From positions 1 to 37,553 of the forward strand of contig JASLKB010000003.1 in the NCBI GenBank assembly GCA_030747775.1: a DNA stretch of 37,553 bases. Reading direction: 5' to 3'. The position numbers and the translations under genes were made by a program. Of the stretch, positions 8,120 through 15,220 are shown one piece after another (within the stretch, counting starts at the first letter, position 1; each line of letters begins with the position of its first letter). The DNA comes from Acidimicrobiales bacterium. GTDB taxonomy: Bacteria; Actinomycetota; Acidimicrobiia; Acidimicrobiales; MedAcidi-G1. The notes under the pieces were generated by a model. That model had not been told where the DNA came from, searched no databases, and saw only the letters and a list, made by a program, of their open reading frames with translations.

Positions 8120-9334
8120 ATGGGCGACCACAGCGACGATCCCACCGCTGAGCCCGAACTCGCCGAGTTCAGATCGGAGGTGCGAGCCTTCGCCGAACGG
8201 CTCCCTGAGATCCTGGCCGATGCCAACAGCTCCATCGACCGGACCCGACGGTTCTTGGCCGCCCGCTACGACGCCGGACTGGGAGCCCTGGACTACCCGG
8301 AGGCCGACGGAGGACGCGACCTGGACCGCCATCATGTTCGTGCCTACCGGGAGGAGATTGCCGGCTCGGAGCTGGGTAACGCGGGCGCCGGATTCGGCAT
8401 CGGGATCGACATGTGCCTACCCACCATCCGCGACCACGGATCGGAGGACCTCCGCCGACGATTCCTCCGGCCTGGACTCCGGGGAGATGAGATCTGGTGC
8501 CAGCTGTACTCCGAGCCGGGGGCCGGCTCGGACCTGGCCGGCCTCACGACCCGAGCCGAGCGCGATGGTGACGAGTGGGTGGTGACCGGCCAGAAGGTCT
8601 GGACGTCGGGAGCCTCGGTTGCCGACCTCGGCATTGTCCTGGCCCGTACCAACTGGGACGTCCCCAAGCACGCCGGCATCTCGATGCTCGTGTTGCCCAT
8701 GGACCAGCCAGGAGTTGAGGTCCGACCCCTCCACCAGATGACCGGCGTTGCCCACTTCAACGAGGTGTTCCTCGACGGCGCCCGTGTGCCCTCCGACTGG
8801 GTCGTGGGAACTGAGGGTGACGGTTGGCGGATGGCTGTGGCCCTGCTGGCTCACGAGCGCTCATCAATCGGCCGTGGGGGCGGCCGCCAACCGGTCCCCG
8901 TGGACCGCCTGATGGAGCTCGCCAAATCCATCGGGCGGACCGATGATCCGCTGGTCAGGCAGGACTTGGCCCGACTCCACACCGGATCACAGATCGTCCA
9001 GTGGCTGAACGCCCGACCGGGCATCCACCCGTCCATCCCCAAACTCTGGCGGTCCCGACAGGGACGCAACGCTGCCGACGTGACCGCCCGTCTCGCTTTT
9101 CCCGGCGGCGTGGCGTGGCTAGGCGAACCAATGGGTACCACCGAACCGGATCGAGCAGTAGAACCCACGTACGACCACTGGGCCTACGGCATCTGCGACT
9201 CACGTGCCCTGTCACTGGGCGGCGGCACCGACGAGGTGCAGAGGAACACGCTTGGCGAACGGGTCCTGGGGCTGCCCCGAGAACCGGCTACCGACCGGGA
9301 CATCCCGTTCCGACTCGTCCCACGCAACGGGTGA
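8120..9334 (+). CDS. Acyl-CoA dehydrogenase family flavoprotein
   Basis: Product of 404 residues, normal length for an ACAD. Family marks: YSEPGAGSDLAGL and VTGQKVWTSGA in the FAD/substrate region, and the C-terminal GGGTDEVQRNTLGERVLGLP. It would oxidise an acyl-CoA to the enoyl-CoA and pass electrons to ETF. The residue just before the last Gly-Thr is Gly, not the catalytic Glu of medium-chain enzymes; Glu246 in LLAHERSS occupies the place used as base by isovaleryl-CoA-type enzymes. No ribosome site lies before the ATG, and operator 2 overlaps its -10. It is convergent with the TetR gene at 9380. The substrate is unknown; actinobacterial relatives include steroid and fatty-acid FadE proteins. 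Confidence 0.92.
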   Translation: MGDHSDDPTAEPELAEFRSEVRAFAERLPEILADANSSIDRTRRFLAARYDAGLGALDYPEADGGRDLDRHHVRAYREEIAGSELGNAGAGFGIGIDMCLPTIRDHGSEDLRRRFLRPGLRGDEIWCQLYSEPGAGSDLAGLTTRAERDGDEWVVTGQKVWTSGASVADLGIVLARTNWDVPKHAGISMLVLPMDQPGVEVRPLHQMTGVAHFNEVFLDGARVPSDWVVGTEGDGWRMAVALLAHERSSIGRGGGRQPVPVDRLMELAKSIGRTDDPLVRQDLARLHTGSQIVQWLNARPGIHPSIPKLWRSRQGRNAADVTARLAFPGGVAWLGEPMGTTEPDRAVEPTYDHWAYGICDSRALSLGGGTDEVQRNTLGERVLGLPREPATDRDIPFRLVPRNG

Positions 9335-9348
9335 GGTTCTCTCGAACA

Positions 9349-9389
9349 GGGCATGAGATTCCGGGAAGACCGTTGCCACTCATGTGCCC
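9349..9389. terminator. Weak inverted repeat between convergent genes
   Basis: GGGCATGAG and CTCATGTGCCC can pair with a 2-base bulge across a loop of about 20 bases, between the acyl-CoA dehydrogenase and the TetR stop. A terminator role is possible but weakly supported. Confidence 0.25.
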
Positions 9390-9994
9390 TCGGACTCCCG
9401 GATGCCGCGGGCGGCCTCACCAACATCGAGTCCCAGTAGGACGGCTCTGAGCACGAGCCGTAACCGGGCCTCCACCTCTTCGCGCTCGATGGAGTCGAGT
9501 CCCAGCCCACCGATCACCATCTCGGCGAACAGGCACCACCCCAGTTGAAACATGGTCGCCACAGCCACGTCCACTCGCGTTTCGTCGGTCGGCTCCTCGC
9601 CACAACCTCGACGATCGGCCACCTCTGCCAATGACGCCTCCACCACGGGGTGGATGGTCGACACCTCGCCCATCTCGCCAGCGATCGAGGCGAAGGCGAT
9701 GGCCCGGAGGTAGTCCGGCCGGTTCCGTATCGAGAACGGCTGGGACGGCCGCCAGTCCCCAGGTTTGCCATCGGCTCGCTCACCGAGCGCATACGAAGCC
9801 GCCATATGGGCAAGCCCCTCGGACAAGAGGGCACCCTTCCCCCCGAAGTAGTGGTGCACCAGGCCGTAGTTGACCCCCGCGCGTTCGGCTAGTTCACGAC
9901 CGGTAATCCGCTGCGGAGGCTTCTCCCCGAGGAGAGTCGACGCCGCATCGACCAGGGCGGCACGGACCTCGTCGGAACCCCGGGGCACGGTCAC
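9380..9994 (-). CDS. TetR-family transcriptional regulator (last gene of NMO operon)
   Basis: Product of 204 residues from GTG 9994, which overlaps the stop of the preceding TetR gene as GTGA. An upstream extension of the frame lies entirely inside that gene and is rejected. The helix-turn-helix is at about residues 29-50 (ITGRELAERAGVNYGLVHHY), followed by the all-helical ligand-binding and dimerisation part. The recognition helix nearly matches that of its neighbour (AGVNYGLVH in both). It is co-transcribed with NMO, ECH and the other TetR behind operator 3, so it is a good candidate repressor of the TTAGCC-N4-GGCTAA regulon, including its own operon. The ligand is unknown, probably a pathway intermediate such as a CoA ester (inference). 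Confidence 0.9.
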   Translation of the reverse strand: MTVPRGSDEVRAALVDAASTLLGEKPPQRITGRELAERAGVNYGLVHHYFGGKGALLSEGLAHMAASYALGERADGKPGDWRPSQPFSIRNRPDYLRAIAFASIAGEMGEVSTIHPVVEASLAEVADRRGCGEEPTDETRVDVAVATMFQLGWCLFAEMVIGGLGLDSIEREEVEARLRLVLRAVLLGLDVGEAARGIRESEGT

Positions 9995-10584
9995 GAGCCG
10001 TTTTCCCCCCCGTTGGGTTCTCCGGACCGGAGCCCGACCGACCCCTCCAGAGCGGCGACCAACTCCTCGACTCGCGAACGGGCCATCGGAAGGTCCGCGG
10101 ACGACAGGCCGACGGTGGTCACGTTGGCCGGACCGAAGATGGGCCACCCCAGTTCCAGGGCGAACAACGCGGCGATGGTCGTCCAGTGGTGTACTGGATC
10201 CCCGTCGGGGTCGGAGGCGTCGACGAGGTCGCGGTAGGCGTCGAGCACCCGGCGGCGATCTCCGTCACCGGTGGCTTCCAACGGGTCGAGGGCCATGTGG
10301 CCGGCGACGGCCCACAGCGTCCGGTCCTCGGCTGTGGCCCGCACCGAAACGGGGCGTGTTCCACCCTCCATCTCCGTGTCCACCAGCCAGTCGAGGTGCT
10401 GACGCCATGCCATGTCGAGCAGACGGTTCTTGGATCCGAAGTGGTAATGGACGAGCCCGTAGTTCACGCCCGCCTCCTCGGCGATCTCACGACCCGAGAT
10501 GGCCGAGGGTGGACGATCGTCCAGCAGACGTAGTGCGGCGTCCAGGAGTTCACCGCGCGCCGCGCCGCGAGGGGCGACGGTCAC
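9991..10584 (-). CDS. TetR-family transcriptional regulator, paralogue of its neighbour
   Basis: Product of 197 residues from GTG 10584, overlapping the hydratase stop as GTGA. The HTH is at about 29-50 (SGREIAEEAGVNYGLVHYHF). The start (VTVAPRG) and HTH closely resemble those of the next gene (VTVPRGS), but the ligand domains diverge, for example TTIAALFALELGWPIFGPAN here versus TMFQLGWCLFAEM there. This indicates an old tandem duplication. Two repressors with near-identical reading heads may bind the same operator as homodimers or as a heterodimer and sense different ligands (inference). Confidence 0.9.
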   Translation of the reverse strand: MTVAPRGAARGELLDAALRLLDDRPPSAISGREIAEEAGVNYGLVHYHFGSKNRLLDMAWRQHLDWLVDTEMEGGTRPVSVRATAEDRTLWAVAGHMALDPLEATGDGDRRRVLDAYRDLVDASDPDGDPVHHWTTIAALFALELGWPIFGPANVTTVGLSSADLPMARSRVEELVAALEGSVGLRSGEPNGGENGS

Positions 10585-11363
10585 CGGTCGATTCCCTCCC
10601 CGTCCACGTGGATCGGGCGCATCGCACCTCCGGTAGGCAGGGGCGTCGAAGCCCGCGCCCGATCGAACCATGCCCGGCCGCCCATCGGATCCGATACAGG
10701 ACCCCCACCAGCGCCCAGGTCCCGGATCGCCCCCTTGAGGTTTCGCACGTTGGCCGACGGCCACGCGGCAAGGTCGGCAGCCAGGGCCATCGCCGACTCC
10801 CTCACCTCGGCATCGGCCACGACGTCAAGTGCCACCCCCAAACGATGTAGGTCCGGACCGTTGAACCGGCGACCAGTCAGGACCAGTTGAGAGGCCACCG
10901 ACACCGGATACCGGGCCAGGAGCCAGGCCAGGTTCATCGGTGCAGCCATCCCCTGACGGATCTCACCCACCTGGATGAACGACGTCTCCCCAACTACCAA
11001 CAGATCACAGGCCAGGGCGAATGCCGCCCCACCGTTGACAGCAAACCGCTCGAGGGCACCCACGACGGGAACCGGACAATCAAAGATCGCCAGGTGGGCG
11101 GCGACCAACGACTCTGTGGCCGTGGACATCCATAGCGGTGGCGGATCGGCGTTGTACTCGACGAGGTCGAGACCGGAACAGAAGCCGCCACCGGCACCCG
11201 ATAACAGGACGACGTTCACCTCCTCACAGGCCGATACCGCACGAAAGGCGTCGGCCAGCCCGTCAGCCAGCGGACCGGTGATGGCGTTCTTGCGGTGGGG
11301 TCGGTTCAGGGTGATCGAGGCCACTCCATCCTCCACCGACACGAGCACCTCCTCATTGCTCAT
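10581..11363 (-). CDS. Enoyl-CoA hydratase/isomerase (crotonase) family protein
   Basis: Product of 260 residues, usual crotonase length. The oxyanion-hole segments are GGGFCSGLDL (58-67) and NGGAAFALACDLLV (110-123); a Glu suitable as catalytic base is Glu134 in IQVGEIRQGMAAP. It should act on an enoyl-CoA or related thioester made by the co-regulated acyl-CoA dehydrogenase. ATG at 11363 overlaps the NMO stop as ATGA, and its own stop overlaps the TetR start as GTGA, so translation of the four genes is probably coupled. Crotonases also include ring-opening hydrolases and isomerases, so the exact reaction is open. Confidence 0.88.
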   Translation of the reverse strand: MSNEEVLVSVEDGVASITLNRPHRKNAITGPLADGLADAFRAVSACEEVNVVLLSGAGGGFCSGLDLVEYNADPPPLWMSTATESLVAAHLAIFDCPVPVVGALERFAVNGGAAFALACDLLVVGETSFIQVGEIRQGMAAPMNLAWLLARYPVSVASQLVLTGRRFNGPDLHRLGVALDVVADAEVRESAMALAADLAAWPSANVRNLKGAIRDLGAGGGPVSDPMGGRAWFDRARASTPLPTGGAMRPIHVDGEGIDR

Positions 11364-12460
11364 GTCCGACCAGCCCGGGAGCCGTCGACGTCTAGATCGG
11401 CCAGCACCCCCTCGACCTCACTAACCAGTCCGTCCATGATCTCGGCCACCGTCTGCTGGCCGGCCAGGTGGACCACGCCCTGACCCGCCCCCTCGTGAAC
11501 CAGGGGCGCCACATCATGCCGCATCACCTGACCCAAGAGGTCGCCAATCAGAATGTCCTGGTGGGGCATCTTCAGAGGCTCCGGTGCACCGGCGGCCGAC
11601 CACTCATCACTCCAGGCCGAACGCAACATGCGCAAGGTCTTCCCGCTCACCGACCGGCTGACCACCGTGTCGGTCGCGTCGGCGGCCAACAACTTCTCCA
11701 ACAGCACCGGTGACGGGGCCGCCTCCACCGAAGCGAGGAAGGCCGTACCCACCCACACCCCGTCAGCTCCGAGGGCCATGGCCGCCGCAATATGCCGGCC
11801 GGTGGCCACCCCACCAGCGGCCAGGACCGGTCGCCCGCCCGCCGCCTCGACGACCAGCGGGACGAGGGTAAAGGTGCCGATCGGCCCAGTGTGACCGCCC
11901 GAGTCGGTCCCCTGGGCCACCAGGATGTCGGCACCGGCCCGGATAGCCGTCTCGGCATGGGCCGGCCGACCCACCAAGCTGACAATTAGAGACCCCTGAT
12001 CGTGGGCCTGTTCGACAGCCCAAGTCGGCGACCCGACACCCAAAGCCAGAACCGGGATCCGATGGTCCATGGCAACGGCCAGCTGGTCGCGGGCGGTCTC
12101 CTCACTACGGACGAACCGGGACCGCATGCCGGGCAGCCCGTCATCGGGTACCCCATAGCGCTGGCGCATCGACGACACGAACTCGACGTGTTCCGGTGGC
12201 AGGGTCGACTCGATAGCCGACCGATCGTCACGCTCGGGCATTCCCGCCGGGATGACCAGATCCACACCCCATGGGAGGTCCCCGAGTTCGGCCTTCATCC
12301 GGCTGACCCCGGCCTCGATCTCGTCGGGGGTCTGACGTGTACAGCCCCAGATCCCGACGCCACCGGAGCGCGACACGGCGATCGCCACGTCAATCGACGA
12401 CCCGAAGCCGAAGCCGAAAATCGAGTGGGAACACCCCAGCAGGTCCTGCACTCGGCCCAT
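11360..12460 (-). CDS. Nitronate monooxygenase (2-nitropropane dioxygenase) family flavoprotein
   Basis: Product of 366 residues with the FMN-binding TIM-barrel of the NMO family: AQGTDSGGHTG (182-192) and VLAAGGVATGRH are the phosphate-loop and flavin motifs. The N-terminus (FGFGFGSSIDVAIAVSRSGG) departs from the usual PxxxAPM opening, so this is a divergent subgroup. Members include nitronate oxidases but also enoyl-thioester reductases; M. tuberculosis IpdC, in the TetR-controlled KstR2 steroid regulon, belongs to the wider family. With hydratase and acyl-CoA dehydrogenase beside it, a role on a CoA ester is as likely as nitronate oxidation (inference). It is first in a four-gene overlapping operon. 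TAGATT lies 6 bases before the ATG (leaderless) and operator 3 lies just upstream. Confidence 0.85.
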   Translation of the reverse strand: MGRVQDLLGCSHSIFGFGFGSSIDVAIAVSRSGGVGIWGCTRQTPDEIEAGVSRMKAELGDLPWGVDLVIPAGMPERDDRSAIESTLPPEHVEFVSSMRQRYGVPDDGLPGMRSRFVRSEETARDQLAVAMDHRIPVLALGVGSPTWAVEQAHDQGSLIVSLVGRPAHAETAIRAGADILVAQGTDSGGHTGPIGTFTLVPLVVEAAGGRPVLAAGGVATGRHIAAAMALGADGVWVGTAFLASVEAAPSPVLLEKLLAADATDTVVSRSVSGKTLRMLRSAWSDEWSAAGAPEPLKMPHQDILIGDLLGQVMRHDVAPLVHEGAGQGVVHLAGQQTVAEIMDGLVSEVEGVLADLDVDGSRAGRT

Positions 12461-12466
12461 CGAACG

Positions 12467-12504
12467 AATCTAGCCGTCGGCCGAGAAGTTGGCCATATGG
12501 CTAA
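12467..12504 (-). promoter_or_regulatory. Operator 3 (12489-12504) and leaderless promoter of the NMO-ECH-TetR-TetR operon
   Basis: TTGGCC-ATAT-GGCTAA, one mismatch from the palindrome of the other three sites, centred about 36 bases before the NMO ATG. On the minus strand a TAGATT -10 (plus-strand 12467-12472) ends 6 bases before the ATG, and the -35 position expected at 17 bases spacing (12490-12495) falls inside the operator. This places the TetR genes under their own probable operator. Confidence 0.65.
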
Positions 12505-12530
12505 AGATGCGGTCACCACTCAACGAACAA

Positions 12531-13247
12531 CTAGGTGAGCGACTCCACCACCACCGCCAAACCCCCTAGGCCAGATAGGCACAACAGGACCGGCCGGAAC
12601 CATGTGGCATCCACCCAACGACGGACCGGCGGGGCGAGTGTGAGGCCGATGAGCGTCGAACCACACACCAGCGCCGTGCGACCCAGGTCGCCAGCCCGGA
12701 CGTCACCCGCCGAGAACATCACGCCGAGGATCACCCCGGCGTTCACCATGTTCAGCGCCGACATGTTCGGACGGATCATCGACGGCGGCTGGTCGTGGTT
12801 CAGAATCATGAAGGCCGGACCGGGGAGGGCCGCCACCCTCGTCCCGAAGGCCACTAGGAGGCCGCAGATCGGATCGGTCCAGCGTCCGCGCGGCGGTGAT
12901 GCCCCCACGGCGACCAGGACCACAGCCACTACCACCAGAAGGCCCACCGCCAACTTCAGGTCCTGGTCCGAGAAGGTGGAAGCTGAGATCTGTCCGGCCA
13001 CCACGCCGATCGGCATGCCCAGAAGGCACCGGCCGAGGACGCCCCGATCCACGCCATGCCACTCGCGGACCAGATGGCGGGTCCCCACGAGGAGCCCACC
13101 GACCATGAGGGGAAGGGGCATGAAGTCCGGGTCGACGGCTACCAGTGCCGGGCCGGCGATCAGCGCGATGCCGAACCCCGCGGCTGCCTGGGCCAGGGAG
13201 CCGGCGACCACGGCGACCACGACCACCAGAACCTCCAGCCAGCCCAC
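12531..13247 (-). CDS. TauE/SafE family anion permease (sulfite exporter type)
   Basis: A very hydrophobic protein of 238 residues with about seven or eight membrane segments and the family's opening LAQAAAGFGIALIAGPALV. TauE/SafE proteins move sulfite, sulfoacetate or other small organic anions across the cytoplasmic membrane. GTG at 13247 is chosen: TATGGT (13254-13259 on the plus strand) lies 6 bases before it as a leaderless -10, and the nearby ATG at 13258 is out of frame. The -35 position expected at 17 bases spacing (13277-13282) coincides with operator 4, shared with the divergent alcohol dehydrogenase. Co-regulation with a sulfatase hints at export of a sulfur anion or carboxylate product, or uptake of substrate (inference). 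Confidence 0.87.
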   Translation of the reverse strand: MGWLEVLVVVVAVVAGSLAQAAAGFGIALIAGPALVAVDPDFMPLPLMVGGLLVGTRHLVREWHGVDRGVLGRCLLGMPIGVVAGQISASTFSDQDLKLAVGLLVVVAVVLVAVGASPPRGRWTDPICGLLVAFGTRVAALPGPAFMILNHDQPPSMIRPNMSALNMVNAGVILGVMFSAGDVRAGDLGRTALVCGSTLIGLTLAPPVRRWVDATWFRPVLLCLSGLGGLAVVVESLT

Positions 13248-13276
13248 CGGGCGACCATACCCGGCCCGATTCAGCG

Positions 13277-13294
13277 GTTAGCCGGACGGCTAAC
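13277..13294. promoter_or_regulatory. Operator 4: palindrome shared by TauE/SafE and alcohol dehydrogenase
   Basis: GTTAGCC-GGAC-GGCTAAC, perfect 7-base arms, 29 bases before the permease start and 42 before the dehydrogenase start. The right arm contributes TAACGT (13291-13296), a possible -10 for the dehydrogenase promoter. Confidence 0.78.
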
Positions 13295-13336
13295 GTCGGC
13301 GGTCCACGGCCCATGTCCACCCGAAGGGAGACCCTC

Positions 13337-14428
13337 ATGCGAGCAGCCGTCCTACACGAAGCCCCCGGTGACCTCGTCGTCGAGGACCTGACAGTCGCTG
13401 AACCAGTCGGACGGGAAGTACTGATCCGCACGAAGGCGTCGGGTCTCTGCCACAGCGACCTCCACGTCATCGAAGGCCTCCTGCCCCTGCCGTCGCTGCC
13501 CGCGGCACTCGGCCACGAGGCCTCGGGCATCGTGGAGGCCGTTGGACCCGACGTCACGGCGTTCGCCCCCGGCGACCACGTCATCACCTGCCTGACCCAG
13601 TTCTGCGGAGTGTGTCCCGAATGCCATGCCGGCCGGGTGTTCATCTGCCCGAACCGTCACGGTTTGGCCCGGGGACCAGAGTTGCCTCCGACCCTCTCGC
13701 TTGGAGACACCCCGGTGCTGCCCATGACCGGGCTCGGTGCGTTCGCCGAGCAGATGCTGGTGCACGAGAACGGAGTGGTAGCTATCGACCACTCCGTACC
13801 CTTCGACGTTGCCGCCCTCATCGGGTGTGCGGTCATGACCGGGGTGGGCTCGGCCGTAAACGGCGCCCGCATCCGGCCCGGAGAAACAGTCGCCGTCATC
13901 GGCTGCGGTGGCATCGGCCTCAACATCGTGCAGGGATGTCGCCTGGCCGGAGCCGGACGGATCATCGCCGTGGACCTCAACGCCGAGAAGCTAGATGCGG
14001 CTCGCGGCTTTGGCGCCACCGACGTGATCGACGCCTCGGCGGACGACCCGGTAGCCGCCGTGCACGCCCTGACCGGAGGCGGCGTGGACGCCGCCTTCGA
14101 GGCCATCGGGCTCACGACCACCGCTGATCAGGCATTGGCCATGATCCGACCGGGACGCACCGCCTACCTCGTCGGCGTGCCTCCGATCGATAGTGCCATG
14201 TCGGTTCCAGGTGCCTTCATGGTCCTCCAGGCCAAGGGACTTCAGGGACTGTTCATGGGCAACTCCAACTTCAAGGTGGAAATGCCCAACCTGGCCCGCC
14301 ACTATCTGGAGGGCCGCCTGGAACTGGACCGACTTGTCTCGGCCCACATCACCCTCGACGAGGTCAACGAGGGCTACGCCGAGTTGAAGGCTGGCGCAAC
14401 CCTGCGCTCGGTCATCATGTTCGACTGA
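13337..14428 (+). CDS. Zinc-dependent alcohol dehydrogenase (MDR superfamily, class III-like)
   Basis: Product of 363 residues. Catalytic zinc ligands Cys38 (GLCHSD), His60-Glu61 (GHEASG) and Cys164 (IGCAVMTG); structural zinc Cys90, Cys93, Cys96 and Cys104 in the CxxCxxCx7C spacing. The coenzyme loop GCGGIG is at 189-194, and Asp213 in AVDLN indicates NAD(H) rather than NADP(H). It resembles the long-chain class III and NDMA-dependent group of Actinomycetota. ATG 13337 is preceded by GAAGGGAGA; the upstream open frame overlaps operator 4 and the permease start and is not coding. It probably oxidises the alcohol made by the P450 or released by the sulfatase (inference). Confidence 0.93.
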   Translation: MRAAVLHEAPGDLVVEDLTVAEPVGREVLIRTKASGLCHSDLHVIEGLLPLPSLPAALGHEASGIVEAVGPDVTAFAPGDHVITCLTQFCGVCPECHAGRVFICPNRHGLARGPELPPTLSLGDTPVLPMTGLGAFAEQMLVHENGVVAIDHSVPFDVAALIGCAVMTGVGSAVNGARIRPGETVAVIGCGGIGLNIVQGCRLAGAGRIIAVDLNAEKLDAARGFGATDVIDASADDPVAAVHALTGGGVDAAFEAIGLTTTADQALAMIRPGRTAYLVGVPPIDSAMSVPGAFMVLQAKGLQGLFMGNSNFKVEMPNLARHYLEGRLELDRLVSAHITLDEVNEGYAELKAGATLRSVIMFD

Positions 14429-14445
14429 CGGTCCGAAGCCGTCGG
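14425..14445. terminator. Hairpin between convergent alcohol dehydrogenase and HAD genes
   Basis: CTGACGG-TCCGAAG-CCGTCGG forms a 7-bp stem with one G-U pair and a 7-base loop, starting at the dehydrogenase stop codon. Confidence 0.45.
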
Positions 14446-14450
14446 GACGA

Positions 14451-15182
14451 TCAGCGCCCGGTGCCGAAGTCGGACAACGACCCAAGCAGGGTGGCCAGTC
14501 GGTCGATGACCAGATCGGCCTCGTCTCCAGGCTCGTTGTCGTCCAGTGCACCGCGGAACCGCACGGTGCCCATGCCCATGGCCCGGGCCCCAGCTACATC
14601 AGTCCGCTTCAAGTCGCCCACGTGGACCACGGTGGAAGGATCGTCTATGTCGAGGCCCTCGAGGACTGCTCGGAAGATGGCTGGGTTCGGCTTGTAGACG
14701 CCCACCTCGTCCGAAAATGCGGCGAAGGTCACGTGTTTGAGGATCCCATGCTCTTTGAGATACGTCCTGAGGTGCCGTCCTACCGCCAGGTTCGTGTCGG
14801 AAACGATCCCGACGGCGACACCAGCCCCCGCCACGGCGGACACGACGTCCGCCGCATCGAGCACGGGTATCACCTCCAAGCAGTAGGAGGCCCGGTCGAA
14901 TGCATCGGCAAGCGCCTCCCGATCCCCACCGTCGATCCGGTCACCAAAGGCGGCGAAACACTCCGCGAGCGCCCGGTCCGGCCCATAGTGCCTACCCGCC
15001 CTCCACTCGGTCTCGAAGCGATCAGGAAGGATCGACAGGACGCCCCACAGGAGATCCTCTGGCACGGCGATATTCCGCGCTTCGATGACCTCCTGCCAGG
15101 ACCGGCGTCGGATCTCCAGGCCTCCGGGGACGCTAGTGAGGAGGGTGTTCCAAAGGTCGAAGGTGACGGCGCGGATCGACAC
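14451..15182 (-). CDS. HAD-superfamily hydrolase
   Basis: Product of 243 residues from GTG 15182. HAD motifs in order: I, FDLWNTL near residue 8 (nucleophile Asp with Asn and Thr); II, VSDTN; III, Lys in KPNPAIF; IV, VGDLKRTDVAGA. A helical cap lies between motifs I and II (C1 type), as in phosphoglycolate phosphatase and haloacid dehalogenase relatives. Substrate unknown. It lies 38 bases behind the malic enzyme gene and is probably read through from it. It has no TTAGCC operator, which separates it from the catabolic island it faces. Confidence 0.85.
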   Translation of the reverse strand: MSIRAVTFDLWNTLLTSVPGGLEIRRRSWQEVIEARNIAVPEDLLWGVLSILPDRFETEWRAGRHYGPDRALAECFAAFGDRIDGGDREALADAFDRASYCLEVIPVLDAADVVSAVAGAGVAVGIVSDTNLAVGRHLRTYLKEHGILKHVTFAAFSDEVGVYKPNPAIFRAVLEGLDIDDPSTVVHVGDLKRTDVAGARAMGMGTVRFRGALDDNEPGDEADLVIDRLATLLGSLSDFGTGR

Positions 15183-15220
15183 GATCCTGGTACCGATCCA
15201 ATCCCGGAGTAGCGGCCGGA

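Noticed and set aside
12703-13644. Minus-strand open frame (313 codons) across the permease and alcohol dehydrogenase starts
   Set aside because: It overlaps two well-supported genes and operator 4, and its composition is Arg/Gly/Pro-rich without any family motif.
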